From assembly GCA_021847995.1 (NCBI GenBank), contig JAJZNE010000147.1, positions 1 to 34,073 on the forward strand: a stretch of 34,073 bases of DNA, given 5' to 3'. The DNA is from Pseudomonadota bacterium (GTDB lineage Bacteria > Pseudomonadota > Alphaproteobacteria > Acetobacterales > Acetobacteraceae). Positions 8,750-16,810 of the stretch are shown one piece after another. A model generated the notes under the pieces. It did not search any database. It had not been told where the DNA came from and was given only the letters and a program-made list of their open reading frames with translations. Within the stretch, counting starts at the first letter, position 1; the number at the start of each line of letters is the position of its first letter. Made by a program: the position numbers and the translations under genes.

Positions 8750-8783
8750 TCCTGTCCTCCCTTCCTGGCCCGCCCGCCGCGCG

Positions 8784-9191
8784 TCAGCGGTAGCGGCCCT
8801 GCTTTTGCAAGACTTCGATCCGATAGCCGTCGGGATCGCTGACGAAGAACAGCCGCGCCAGCAGCGTGCCGCCGTGGCGCATCTCCCGGATCGGCGTCGG
8901 CTGCAACCCGCTCGCGACGAAGCGCGCGTGCTCGGCAGCAAGATCATCGACGGCGAACGCGACATGACCGTAGCCGTCGCCATGCGTGTACGGCGCGGTA
9001 CGATCATGGTTGATCGTCAGTTCAACCTCGAAATCCGCCTCGGCATTGCGCAGATAGACCAGGGTGAACCCGTCGAAATCGAAGCGGTCGGCGATGTCGA
9101 GGCCGAAGGCGGTACGATAGAACGCCACCGCGCGGCCCTCGTCCAGCACCCGGATCATGGCATGGATTGCTTTTGCCATCTGCATGCTCAT
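8784..9191 (-). CDS. gloA: Glyoxalase I (lactoylglutathione lyase) of the VOC superfamily
   Basis: The product has 135 residues, the length of E. coli GloA. All four metal-ligand positions of GloA align by eye: His10 in KAIHAMIRV, Glu57 in FEVELTINHD, His76 in GYGHVAFAVDD and Glu126 in DGYRIEVLQ. These predict a functional metal-dependent glyoxalase that converts the hemithioacetal of methylglyoxal and glutathione to lactoylglutathione in the cytoplasm. The ATG at 9189-9191 overlaps the cytochrome c stop (ATGA); two further in-frame ATGs follow within 12 bases. There is no clear Shine-Dalgarno, so coupling to the upstream gene is likely. Its place inside a dehydrogenase operon is unusual. Confidence 0.88.
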   Translation of the reverse strand: MSMQMAKAIHAMIRVLDEGRAVAFYRTAFGLDIADRFDFDGFTLVYLRNAEADFEVELTINHDRTAPYTHGDGYGHVAFAVDDLAAEHARFVASGLQPTPIREMRHGGTLLARLFFVSDPDGYRIEVLQKQGRYR

Positions 9192-9598
9192 TGTGATGAG
9201 GAGAGAGATTTCAGGTAATCGATGACCAGCTTCCGCTTTGCCGGGTTCGCCTGACGATAGTTCATCACCGTCCCCGGATGCGCCGCCTGGGCGTTGGCGA
9301 TCCAGGGATCGAGCGTGGTCTCGTCCCACACCCACCCGCCGTTCCTGAGGGCGGCGGAGTAGCTGAAACCGGGCAGCGTGCCGGCGCGGCGGCCGAACAC
9401 GCCGTAAAGGTTCGGCCCCTGGCGGGTGCCGCCGTCCTTCCCGGCGGTGTGACAGACGCCGCAGCTGGTCTCGAACTGACGTTGCCCTGCCTGCACGTCC
9501 GCAGCCGCGGCGCTGTCCTGGGCGTGGCCGGCCGGCGGCCGCACCGCCAGCACCGGCAGCAGCGCCACCATCAGCCGCCTCCAAGACCCTGCCCGCAT
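9188..9598 (-). CDS. Periplasmic class I c-type cytochrome
   Basis: The product has 136 residues with an N-terminal signal peptide (about residues 1-26, ending PPAGHAQ). Haem is bound by CGVCH (residues 46-50); Met112 in HPGTVMNYRQ is the likely second axial ligand. GPNLYGVFGRRAG and WDETTLDPWIANAQ match the mitochondrial-type cytochrome c2/c550 fold. A strong ribosome site (GGGAGGGG) lies about 7 bases before the ATG. As the first gene of the set followed by glyoxalase, small subunit and GMC subunit, it probably accepts electrons from the GMC dehydrogenase. Confidence 0.9.
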   Translation of the reverse strand: MRAGSWRRLMVALLPVLAVRPPAGHAQDSAAAADVQAGQRQFETSCGVCHTAGKDGGTRQGPNLYGVFGRRAGTLPGFSYSAALRNGGWVWDETTLDPWIANAQAAHPGTVMNYRQANPAKRKLVIDYLKSLSSSQ

Positions 9599-9654
9599 CT
9601 CGACGCCCCTCCCTCATGCTTGGCTGCACGCTAGGCGCCGCGGCACCGGGCCGG

Positions 9655-9672
9655 GTAGTAGCGGATTACTAC
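9655..9672. promoter_or_regulatory. Palindromic operator candidate GTAGTA-N6-TACTAC
   Basis: A perfect 6-bp inverted repeat with a 6-bp spacer (GTAGTAGCGGATTACTAC) lies 57-74 bases upstream of the cytochrome c gene. It overlaps the stop codon of the upstream ribbon-helix-helix gene. It is AT-richer than its surroundings. A binding site for a dimeric regulator of the dehydrogenase operon is inferred; a short hairpin is the alternative. Confidence 0.4.
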
Positions 9673-9998
9673 ATTGCCGATTGCGGCAGGGCGTCGAGGG
9701 CAGTCGCGGCGAAGCGTCGGCGTGCCTCGGGGTCAGGGCGGATGGTGCCGGCATAGGTCAGGCAGGCGCAGCGCAGCAGCGAGGTAAAGTTCGTCACTTC
9801 GCCGTGTTCCTCCAGCACCTCGTCGTGCAGGACGGTGAGGAAGCGGCCGAGCGTGATGCCCTGGTCGGCGGCGATCTCGGCCAGCACGTCCCAGAACGCC
9901 CCCTCCAGCCGGATCGAGGTGACATGGCCGGCCAGCCGGACGGAGCGGGTCTCGCTCGCATAGCTGCGCGGGTCGGTTCGCGCGAACAGCTTGCACAT
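9669..9998 (-). CDS. Ribbon-helix-helix domain protein
   Basis: The product has 109 residues. The segment RSVRLAGHVTSIRLEGAFWD followed by ITLGRFLTVLHDEV and NFTSLLRCACLTYA matches the RHH_4 family of small alphaproteobacterial proteins. In that family a beta strand (TSIRLE) pairs in a dimer to contact DNA. The ATG at 9996-9998 is preceded by AGGAGA at 6 bases. A much longer open frame extends upstream, but that is antisense to the solute-binding protein gene. It precedes the cytochrome c gene by 70 bp on the same strand, so it may control the dehydrogenase operon; this is inference. Confidence 0.82.
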   Translation of the reverse strand: MCKLFARTDPRSYASETRSVRLAGHVTSIRLEGAFWDVLAEIAADQGITLGRFLTVLHDEVLEEHGEVTNFTSLLRCACLTYAGTIRPDPEARRRFAATALDALPQSAM

Positions 9999-10147
9999 GC
10001 GGTTCTCCTGGCGTTTCCCGCCGCGACAGTACCGGTGCCGGTGCTGGGGGAAAAGGGCCGGCCCTTCGCCCTCCCGGCCCGGTCCGGGCCCCACCCGAAC
10101 GAAGCCGCTTGACGGCCCGCACCCATCGTCGTGAGACTGCACCGGCA

Positions 10148-10197
10148 ATGCGCGGGGCGCCGGGGCGGCATGCGCGGATGCGCGGCGCGCCGGGGCG
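10148..10197. repeat. Short imperfect GC-rich direct repeat upstream of the SBP gene
   Basis: Two imperfect copies of atgcgcgg followed by gcgcc/cgcgccggggcg occur at 10148-10168 and 10170-10197 in the 225-bp divergent intergenic region between the RHH and SBP genes. The function is unknown, and low-complexity GC-rich DNA could produce it by chance. Confidence 0.4.
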
Positions 10198-10223
10198 CCG
10201 CCGGAGCACCTCAGGGGGAAAGC

Positions 10224-11879
10224 ATGACGATCGAGAGCAGGACGCCGCATCTGGACCGGCTGCAACACCAGGTCGCCGACGGGCGCATGAGCCGGCGGGA
10301 GTTCGCGCGCTATGCGACACTGCTCGGCCTCGCCGCGCCGGCGGCGCTGCGCATGGCCGGCCTCGCGCCGGCGGCACCGGCCCGCGCCGAAAGCATGCCG
10401 ATGGGCGGGACGCTGCGTGTCGGCACCCGCATCATGGACCTCAAGGATCCCGCCACCTATTCCTGGGCGTACCAGAGCAACGTGTCGCGCCAGGTGGTCG
10501 AGTACCTGACCCTCACCGACGCCCACAACATCACCCATCCCTATCTGCTGGAAGGCTGGTCGGTCAGCCCCGACCTCAAGACCTGGACGCTCAACGTCCG
10601 CAAGGGCGTGAAATGGCGCAACGGCCGCGACTTCACTGCCGACGACGTGGTGTGGAACCTGCACCAGCTCACCAACGCCGCGGTCGGCTCCTCCTTCGTC
10701 GGGCTGGTCAAGGGCTATCTGCTCAAGGAGGTGAAAGGGCCCGACGGCAAGACCACGACGGAACTGTGGGATGCCAGCGCGATCGAGAAGGTGGACGACC
10801 ACACCGTGCGGCTCAACTGCCGCGAAGCCCAGGTGTCGGTGCCGGAGCACCTGTTCCACTATCCCGCGGCCATGCTCTATCCCGAGGAAAAGGGCGTCTT
10901 CCAGCCCGGATCGCAGGGCACCGGACCGTTCGAGCTGATATCGACCGATACCGGCAAGCTGGCCGTGCTGCGCAAGGTAAAATCCTACTGGGGCGATCCC
11001 GCCTATCTCGACAGCATCGAACAGGTGGACATCGGTGACGATCCGGCGGCGGCGATCGCCGCCCTGGCGTCGCGGCAGTTGCACGGCCTCATCTTCGCCG
11101 ATCCGGTGCAGTATGACGCGCTGAACGCCATGCCGCACCTGAAGATGTACCAGATCGCCAGCGCCGAGACGATCGTGCTGCGGTTCCGCGAGTCGGAAAA
11201 GCCGTTCAACGACCCGCGCGTGCGCCGTGCCATGAAACTGTCGCTCGACGCCAAGCCGATCCTGGAAGTGGCGCTGCGCGGCATCGGCCAGCCCGGCGAC
11301 AACACGCATTGCTCGCCCGCTCAGCCCGATACGATGCCGATCGCGCCGATGGGTTTCCACCCGGACGAGGCGAAGAAGCTGCTCGCCGAAGCCGGCTATC
11401 CCAACGGCTTCGACACCACGCTCTATGTGCCGAACGATCTGCCCTGGGGGGTCGCGCAGGCCCAGGCGGCGGTGGAGCAGTGGCAGAAGGTCGGCATCCG
11501 GGTGAAGCTCAACGTGATGCCCGGCGCCGAATACTGGGATGTCTGGACCAAGGTGCCGTTCGGCTCGACCATCTGGTATCACCGGCCGCTGGCGATGATG
11601 ATCATCGGCCTCGGCTATCGCACCGGTGTGCCGTGGAACGAAAGCGGCTACTCCAACCCCAAGCTCGACGCGCTGCTGACGCAGGCGGAAGGCACGCTGG
11701 AGATGGACAAGCGGCGCGAGATCATGGGCCAGATCGAGCAGATCATGCACGAGGACGGGCCGATCGCGCAGCCGCTGTGGCGCAACAACTTTACCTTCTA
11801 CGACAAGGCGGTGCTGGGCGCGGAGATCCACCCGTCGAACTACTTCTTCGGCAACCGGCTGGCATTGCAGAAGGGCTGA
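10224..11879 (+). CDS. ABC transporter substrate-binding protein, family 5 (peptide/nickel type), Tat-exported
   Basis: The product has 551 residues. A Tat signal sits at residues 22-52 (MSRREFARYATLLGLAAPAA). The mature part is a DppA/OppA-like family 5 binding protein: DPATYSWAYQSNVSRQVVEY, ITHPYLLEGWSVSPDLKTWT, LNVRKGVKWRNGRDFTADDV, FNDPRVRRAMKLSLD and GFDTTLYVPNDLPWG. The ATG at 10224 follows GGGGGAA at 5-6 bases; an upstream in-frame ATG at 10131 would separate the Tat motif from the N-terminus. No permease or ATPase genes adjoin it, so it is an orphan component whose ligand is unknown. It runs convergent to the cytochrome gene with 9 bp between stops. Confidence 0.9.
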   Translation: MTIESRTPHLDRLQHQVADGRMSRREFARYATLLGLAAPAALRMAGLAPAAPARAESMPMGGTLRVGTRIMDLKDPATYSWAYQSNVSRQVVEYLTLTDAHNITHPYLLEGWSVSPDLKTWTLNVRKGVKWRNGRDFTADDVVWNLHQLTNAAVGSSFVGLVKGYLLKEVKGPDGKTTTELWDASAIEKVDDHTVRLNCREAQVSVPEHLFHYPAAMLYPEEKGVFQPGSQGTGPFELISTDTGKLAVLRKVKSYWGDPAYLDSIEQVDIGDDPAAAIAALASRQLHGLIFADPVQYDALNAMPHLKMYQIASAETIVLRFRESEKPFNDPRVRRAMKLSLDAKPILEVALRGIGQPGDNTHCSPAQPDTMPIAPMGFHPDEAKKLLAEAGYPNGFDTTLYVPNDLPWGVAQAQAAVEQWQKVGIRVKLNVMPGAEYWDVWTKVPFGSTIWYHRPLAMMIIGLGYRTGVPWNESGYSNPKLDALLTQAEGTLEMDKRREIMGQIEQIMHEDGPIAQPLWRNNFTFYDKAVLGAEIHPSNYFFGNRLALQKG

Positions 11880-11888
11880 CGCCGCCGG

Positions 11889-13025
11889 TCATCCTGCGCC
11901 GGGTCGCGGCAGCGCGATGCGCTGCGGGGCGAACCGGCCGCTGGCCGCGTCGGCGTGGCAGGCCTCGCAGGCGCTGCGGCGATAAACCGGCGGGGCGCTG
12001 AACACCGCCGCCGCGATCGCGCGATGGCGCCGCCGCCAGCCCGGCGTGTCGGTGATGCGCAGCGATCCGTCGGCGGCGGGCGTGCGCAGCAGATGCGCGG
12101 GCAGCGTGTCCCAGTGTTCGGCGGCATTGGCATCAAGCCACGCACGCAGCTGCGCGACCTGATCGGCCGACAGCGTTGCATCGGCGGTGAAATGATGCCG
12201 CAGATCGCCGAGCAGCCGGTCCCAGGTCGCGGCGGGCGCGAGACTTGGCGGAAAGCCGAGATGGCAGGCGCCGCACTGCTCGGCGTACAGCGGATCCGGC
12301 ACCGCCGGCGGCACGCCCCTTGCGGGCAGCGCGGCCAGCGCGACGGTGCCGAGCGAGGCTGCCCCCAGCCCGCAAGCGGTGATCGCCGCGGCCAGACGCG
12401 GACGCGCCCGCGCCGGCGTGACCGGCACGAACGGCGGTGCCGCCGGCTTGTCGCCGGTCAGCATCGCCCGCACCAGATTCTCGCGCCCCCGCCAGCTCTC
12501 CAGGGCGACGCCGGCGAGGTGCAGGGCGATCAGCCCCAGCAGCATGATCGCCAGCGCCCTGTGCCAGCCGAGCGCGCCGTGCCCCAGGTCATAGGACAGG
12601 AACGCCCGCAGCGGCCCCTGCTTCAGCATCCCGCCCAGCGCCACCGCCCCGCTCGCACCAAGCAGGGCCGGCACGCCGAGCAGCGCCAGCACCATCAGCG
12701 CGCCGAGCGGATTATGGCCGGCATGGCGCATGCGGGGCCGGCGCGGCAGGCCGCGCAGATGCGCGATCAGCGCCGCCGGGTGCGGCACGAAGGCGGCAAA
12801 CCGCGCATGCGTCGGGCCCAGTACGCCCCACACGGCACGCCAGAACACCACGGCCAGCACCCCCACCCCGACCGCCAGATGCCAGGCGAGCCAGGTGCGC
12901 CCGAGCACGAACCCGCTCCACGCCGACGCCGCGATGCCGAGCACCAGCAGCCAGTGCGCCGCCCGCACCCCCCGATCCCACACCCGGACCACGGCAGCGC
13001 CGCCGGCATCGTCCTGCTGCGTCAT
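11889..13025 (-). CDS. Cytochrome b561-type membrane domain fused to diheme cytochrome c (DHC)
   Basis: The product has 378 residues. Residues 1-190 are a four-helix cytochrome b of the Ni,Fe-hydrogenase-I type, starting VVRVWDRGVRAAHWLLVLG; candidate haem ligands are His24, His49, His149/155 and His169. A fifth hydrophobic segment (about 210-232) precedes a C-terminal DHC domain with two haem motifs, CGACH (251-255) and CEACH (353-357), plus the family patterns HLGFPPSLAPAATWDRLL and LRITDTPGWRRRHRAI. These two parts are usually separate proteins and are joined in one chain here. The ATG at 13023-13025 was chosen because it starts just before the b561 domain; longer in-frame starts run antisense through the hydrolase gene. 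It probably transfers electrons between quinones and periplasmic partners. Confidence 0.87.
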   Translation of the reverse strand: MTQQDDAGGAAVVRVWDRGVRAAHWLLVLGIAASAWSGFVLGRTWLAWHLAVGVGVLAVVFWRAVWGVLGPTHARFAAFVPHPAALIAHLRGLPRRPRMRHAGHNPLGALMVLALLGVPALLGASGAVALGGMLKQGPLRAFLSYDLGHGALGWHRALAIMLLGLIALHLAGVALESWRGRENLVRAMLTGDKPAAPPFVPVTPARARPRLAAAITACGLGAASLGTVALAALPARGVPPAVPDPLYAEQCGACHLGFPPSLAPAATWDRLLGDLRHHFTADATLSADQVAQLRAWLDANAAEHWDTLPAHLLRTPAADGSLRITDTPGWRRRHRAIAAAVFSAPPVYRRSACEACHADAASGRFAPQRIALPRPGAG

Positions 13026-13087
13026 GGCGTTGAGATAGGGCGGCGGCGGCTTGGGCAAAGCGGGCGGCACGCCTATCCTGCCGCACC

Positions 13088-13930
13088 ATGAGCCGCGAAC
13101 GCACCGACCATATCCTCGAAAGCGCCGGGCATCGCCTGAAAGCCGCCTGGTGGGGGCCACCGCCGGCATCGGCGCCGACGCTCGTGCTGCTGCACGAAGG
13201 GCTGGGGTCGCTCGGCCTGTGGCGGGATTTTCCGGCCCGCGTCGCCGCCGCCACCGGCTGCGGCGTGCTGGCATGGTCACGCGCGGGCTACGGCCGCTCC
13301 GCCCCGATCACTCTGCCGCGCCCGCTCGATTACATGCAGCGTGAGGCGGCGCATGCCGTGCGGCCGGTGCTGGACGCCTTCGCCGTCCGCCGCTGCCTGC
13401 TGATCGGCCATTCCGACGGCGCCTCCATCGCCGCCCTCTATGCCGGCACCGCCCACGATGCGCGCCTCGCCGGCCTCGTGCTGCTGGCACCGCATTTCGT
13501 GGTGGAGGAGGTGAGCATCGCCGGCATCGCCGCGGCACGGGAACGGTATCTGCACGGCGATCTGCGGGCACGCCTCGCCCGCCACCACGATGATGTCGAG
13601 GGCGCGTTCTGGGGGTGGAACCGCGCCTGGCTCGACCCCGCCTTCCGTGCCTGGGACATCACTGCCGAAGCGGCCCGCATCACGGTGCCCACGCTGCTGC
13701 TCCAGGGGCTGGCGGACCCCTACGGCACCGTGGCGCAGGCGGAGATTGCGCGGCGCTGCCTGCCCGGCCCGCTGGAGGTGATGCTGCTGCCCGGCATCGG
13801 CCACACCCCGCAGACCGAGGCAGCGGCAGACACGCTCGCCGCCATCACGGGGTTCGTCGGCCGCGTGCTGTCGGGCACCGGCGCCGACATCACCGGTCCC
13901 CCGGCATCGGCAACCCGTCCCGGGGATTGA
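13088..13930 (+). CDS. Alpha/beta hydrolase
   Basis: The product has 280 residues. The fold is clear: LVLLHEGLGSLGLWRDFP carries the oxyanion-side motif, GHSDGAS holds nucleophile Ser109, QGLADPYGT holds Asp210, and LPGIGHTPQTE holds the catalytic His239. No signal peptide is visible, so it is cytoplasmic. It lies 98 bp before boxC on the same strand. Related hydrolases accompany some benzoyl-CoA oxidation (box) clusters, so an ester or thioester hydrolase in aromatic catabolism is plausible but not proven. The start is 62 bp from the divergent cytochrome gene. Confidence 0.87.
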   Translation: MSRERTDHILESAGHRLKAAWWGPPPASAPTLVLLHEGLGSLGLWRDFPARVAAATGCGVLAWSRAGYGRSAPITLPRPLDYMQREAAHAVRPVLDAFAVRRCLLIGHSDGASIAALYAGTAHDARLAGLVLLAPHFVVEEVSIAGIAAARERYLHGDLRARLARHHDDVEGAFWGWNRAWLDPAFRAWDITAEAARITVPTLLLQGLADPYGTVAQAEIARRCLPGPLEVMLLPGIGHTPQTEAAADTLAAITGFVGRVLSGTGADITGPPASATRPGD

Positions 13931-14028
13931 TCGGCACGCAACGGCCGGGGATCGCGACCGTGCCGCGCTGCTTGCGCGCCCGGCGCCGGGCGATAGGCTG
14001 GCCGCTTCCGGCAGCAAGGACGCGCCAG

Positions 14029-15675
14029 GTGCAGCGCATCGATTTCGAGACGCATCCCGACCGCTACCGTCACTGGCGCCTCGCCTGCGACGGGCCGGTC
14101 GCGCATCTGACGATGGACGTGGACCCTGCCGCCAGCCTTTTTCCGGGCTGCGAACTCAAGCTCAATTCCTACGATCTCGGCGTCGATATCGAACTCGCCG
14201 ACGCGGTGCAGCGCCTGCGCTTCGAGCATCCGGAGGTGCGCTGCGTCGTCCTGCGCTCCGGCAGGGAGGGCGTGTTCTGCGCCGGCGCCAACATTCGCAT
14301 GCTCGGCCGCGCCAGCCACGGCCACAAGGTGAATTTCTGCAAATTCACCAACGAGACGCGCTGCGCCATCGAGGAAGCCTGTGACGAGAGCGGCCAGCCC
14401 TGGCTCGCCGCGATCTCCGGCGCCTGTGCCGGCGGCGGCTATGAACTGGCGCTGACCGCTTCGCGCCTGCTGCTGATCGACGACCGCCGCAGCGCCGTCT
14501 CGCTGCCGGAAATGCCGCTCCTCGCCGTGCTGCCCGGCACCGGCGGCCTCACCCGCCTGACCGACAAGCGCCGGGTGCGGCGCGACCTCGCCGACCTGTT
14601 CTGCTCGCTTGAGGAAGGCGTGCGCGGCCGGCGCGCGGTCGAATGGCGGCTGGTCGATGAAGTGGTGCCGCCCTCGCGCTGGGAGGCGACGGTGGCGGAA
14701 CGGGCCGCTTCGCTCGCGGCCGGCTCCGACCGGCCGGCGGGGGGGCGCGGCATCGCATTGCCGCCGCTGGACCGGCGGTTCGCGGATGACGCGGTGCGCT
14801 ATCGCCATGTCGATGTGACGCTCGACCGTGCCTTCCGCCGCGCCACCATCACTGTGCGCGGGCCGGACGCACTGCCCGGCGATCTCGCCGGCATTCATGC
14901 GGCCGGCGCGGCGTTCTGGCCGCTCGCGATGGCGCGCGAACTGGACGACGCGATCCTGCATCTGCGCTTCAACGAACCCACACTCGGGTTGCTGGTGCTG
15001 CGCACGGAGGGGGACGCGGCGCGCGTGCTCGCGGCCGATGCGCTGCTGGCGGCGCACGATGGCGACTGGCTCGTGCGGGAAATCCGCCTGCTGCTGCGGC
15101 GCACGCTCAAGCGGCTCGACCTCACCGCGCGCAGCCTGATCGCGCTGATCGAGCCAGGAAGCTGCTTTGCCGGCACGCTCGCCGAACTCGCCTTCGCTGC
15201 CGACCGGGCGCTGATGTTGGCGGGACCGCAGGCGGGAGATGCGGCGGCAACACTGGCGCTGAGCGCGCTCAATTTCGGCGCCTGTCCGATGTCGAACGGG
15301 CTGACCCGCCTGCAAACCCGCTTCCTCGGCGAACCGGAGACGCTCGCGCGCGCCGAGGCAGCCACGGGCCGGATGCTGGATGCCGGGGCGGCGATGGCGC
15401 TCGGCCTCGTCACCCTGGCCCCCGATGCGCTCGACTGGGACGACACCGTGCGCCTGCTGCTGGAGGAGCGGGCGAGCTTCTCGCCCGATGCGCTGACGGC
15501 GCTGGAAGCCAATCTGCGCTTCGCCGGGCCGGAGACGATGGAGACACGCATCTTCGGCCGTCTCACCGCGTGGCAGAACTGGGTGTTCCAGCGCCCGTCC
15601 GCGGTCGGCGAAGCCGGTGCCCTGAAACGCTACGGCACCGGCCTCAGGCCCGAATTCGATCCCGAGCGGACGTGA
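14029..15675 (+). CDS. boxC: Benzoyl-CoA-dihydrodiol lyase BoxC
   Basis: The product has 548 residues (family about 550). BoxC opens the ring of 2,3-dihydro-2,3-dihydroxybenzoyl-CoA, releasing formate and forming 3,4-dehydroadipyl-CoA semialdehyde. Two crotonase-like domains are visible. The first has LFPGCELKLNSYDLGVDIEL, CVVLRSGREGVFCAGANIRM, NFCKFTNETR and SGACAGGGYELALTASRLLL; the second starts near residue 260 and includes SLIALIEPGSCFAGTLAEL. The C-terminus has ETRIFGRLTAWQNWVFQRP and EGAL/GALKRYGTG-type residues typical of BoxC. The start is a GTG at 14029 with AAGGA 9 bases upstream; no ATG is suitably placed. BoxA, BoxB, BoxD and benzoate-CoA ligase genes are not in the window. Confidence 0.93.
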   Translation: MQRIDFETHPDRYRHWRLACDGPVAHLTMDVDPAASLFPGCELKLNSYDLGVDIELADAVQRLRFEHPEVRCVVLRSGREGVFCAGANIRMLGRASHGHKVNFCKFTNETRCAIEEACDESGQPWLAAISGACAGGGYELALTASRLLLIDDRRSAVSLPEMPLLAVLPGTGGLTRLTDKRRVRRDLADLFCSLEEGVRGRRAVEWRLVDEVVPPSRWEATVAERAASLAAGSDRPAGGRGIALPPLDRRFADDAVRYRHVDVTLDRAFRRATITVRGPDALPGDLAGIHAAGAAFWPLAMARELDDAILHLRFNEPTLGLLVLRTEGDAARVLAADALLAAHDGDWLVREIRLLLRRTLKRLDLTARSLIALIEPGSCFAGTLAELAFAADRALMLAGPQAGDAAATLALSALNFGACPMSNGLTRLQTRFLGEPETLARAEAATGRMLDAGAAMALGLVTLAPDALDWDDTVRLLLEERASFSPDALTALEANLRFAGPETMETRIFGRLTAWQNWVFQRPSAVGEAGALKRYGTGLRPEFDPERT

Positions 15676-15691
15676 GCGAAGCCCGATCCCG

Positions 15692-16126
15692 TCAGGACAC
15701 CAGCGGCGCCGGCGCGACGCAGGTGACCTTGTCGCGGGGGGCGTAGTCGATCACCACCTCGCGGGTGATCGGCTGCGGCTCGTAAAGCTGGCCCGGCAGC
15801 CCGGCGCTGTTGACCGGGCGCATCAGCGCCACCCCGACCTTGAGCCGCGCATGCGCCGCCTGGAAGTTGAACGCCGCCGAGCAGATATGCGCACCGTATT
15901 TCTCCAGGAAATCCTTGACGATCCCGGCGACTGGCCCGCCCCCCGCCGCCGCCACCGCCTCGGCCGGCAGCGTCACCGAAACGCCGCCCTTCGCGTCGGC
16001 GGTGATGGAGGGCGGACAGCCATCATCGCCCGACCAGATCGACTCCGGCAATTCCCCCGCCTGCGCCGAGAGGGCCGTGAACACGGCGAGGGCGGCGGCG
16101 GCGGACAACATGCGCTGAATCACCAT
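15692..16126 (-). CDS. Secreted protein of unknown function
   Basis: The product has 144 residues with a clear signal peptide (MVIQRMLSAAAALAVFTALS, cleavage after AQA near residue 23). The mature domain has three cysteines (DDGCPPS, HICSAAF, KVTCVAP), a Gly/Ala-rich turn and alternating hydrophobics. I do not recognise the family. It lies downstream of ruvA on the same strand, behind a short tandem repeat, where ruvB would commonly be. It converges on boxC with 16 bp between stops. Confidence 0.75.
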   Translation of the reverse strand: MVIQRMLSAAAALAVFTALSAQAGELPESIWSGDDGCPPSITADAKGGVSVTLPAEAVAAAGGGPVAGIVKDFLEKYGAHICSAAFNFQAAHARLKVGVALMRPVNSAGLPGQLYEPQPITREVVIDYAPRDKVTCVAPAPLVS

Positions 16127-16166
16127 ACCTATCCTTCTTCCGTTGCGTACGGCTCCGGGTGCGGGG

Positions 16167-16212
16167 CGTTATGCGACTCGGGACGTTATGCGACTCGGGA
16201 CGTTATGCGACT
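16167..16212. repeat. 17-bp tandem direct repeat, 2.7 copies
   Basis: CGTTATGCGACTCGGGA occurs at 16167-16183 and 16184-16200, followed by a partial third copy CGTTATGCGACT at 16201-16212. The last copy runs into the ruvA stop codon (16211-16213). It occupies most of the gap between ruvA and the secreted protein gene. Confidence 0.92.
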
Positions 16213-16810
16213 ATCGTGCCAACTCCTTCAGACTGTCGCGGATCAGGGCATCCAGGGCCGCCTCCTGCCCCAGCCGCTCCGTCGCCCGCGCCAGCGCCGC
16301 CTGCGCCTCCGGCCTGCGGTAGCCGAGATTGAGCAACGCCGAGAGGGCGTCCCCGGCGGCACCGCCGCCGGGTGGGGGCAGCACCGGGGCGAACCCCGTC
16401 CCCGCCGGCATCGCCCCCGCCCGCTCGCGCAGTTCCGACAGCAGCCGCACGGCCAGCTTGGCCCCAACGCCGGGCGCGCGGGTCAGCGCCGCGCGGTCGC
16501 CGGCATGGATCGCGGCAATCAATTCCCGCGGCGACAGCGCCGACAGCACGCCCAGCGCCACCTTCGCCCCCACCCCCTGCACCGTGGTCAGCAGCCGGAA
16601 CCACTCGCGCTCCGCCGGCTCGGCGAAGCCGTAGAGCAGAATCGCGTCCTCGCGCACCTGTGTCTCGATCAGCAGGGCCGCGATGCCGCCGGCGGGCAGG
16701 GCGGCGAGGGTGCGGGTGGAGGCATGGACGAGATAGCCGACGCCGTTCACGTCGATCACACAGCGCCCGTCCTCCAGCGCCTCGACCCGGCCGGCGAGCC
16801 GCGCGATCAT
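16211..16810 (-). CDS. ruvA: Holliday junction branch migration protein RuvA
   Basis: The product has 199 residues, normal length. RuvA tetramers bind four-way junctions and recruit the RuvB helicase. The N-terminal OB fold begins [20 protein letters not shown] with [11 protein letters not shown]; helix-hairpin-helix motifs include [20 protein letters not shown] and [20 protein letters not shown]. The C-terminal domain ([19 protein letters not shown]) is the RuvB-contact region. The ATG overlaps the ruvC stop by 4 bp. ruvB does not follow. Confidence 0.97.
   Translation of the reverse strand: MIARLAGRVEALEDGRCVIDVNGVGYLVHASTRTLAALPAGGIAALLIETQVREDAILLYGFAEPAEREWFRLLTTVQGVGAKVALGVLSALSPRELIAAIHAGDRAALTRAPGVGAKLAVRLLSELRERAGAMPAGTGFAPVLPPPGGGAAGDALSALLNLGYRRPEAQAALARATERLGQEAALDALIRDSLKELAR

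Noticed and set aside
6539-8842. A long plus-strand open frame across the GMC genes
   Set aside because: It is antisense to well-supported genes and shows no family signature.
9669-11831. A 720-codon open frame on the minus strand
   Set aside because: Only its last 109 codons (the RHH protein) have normal composition and a ribosome site; the rest is antisense to the solute-binding protein gene.
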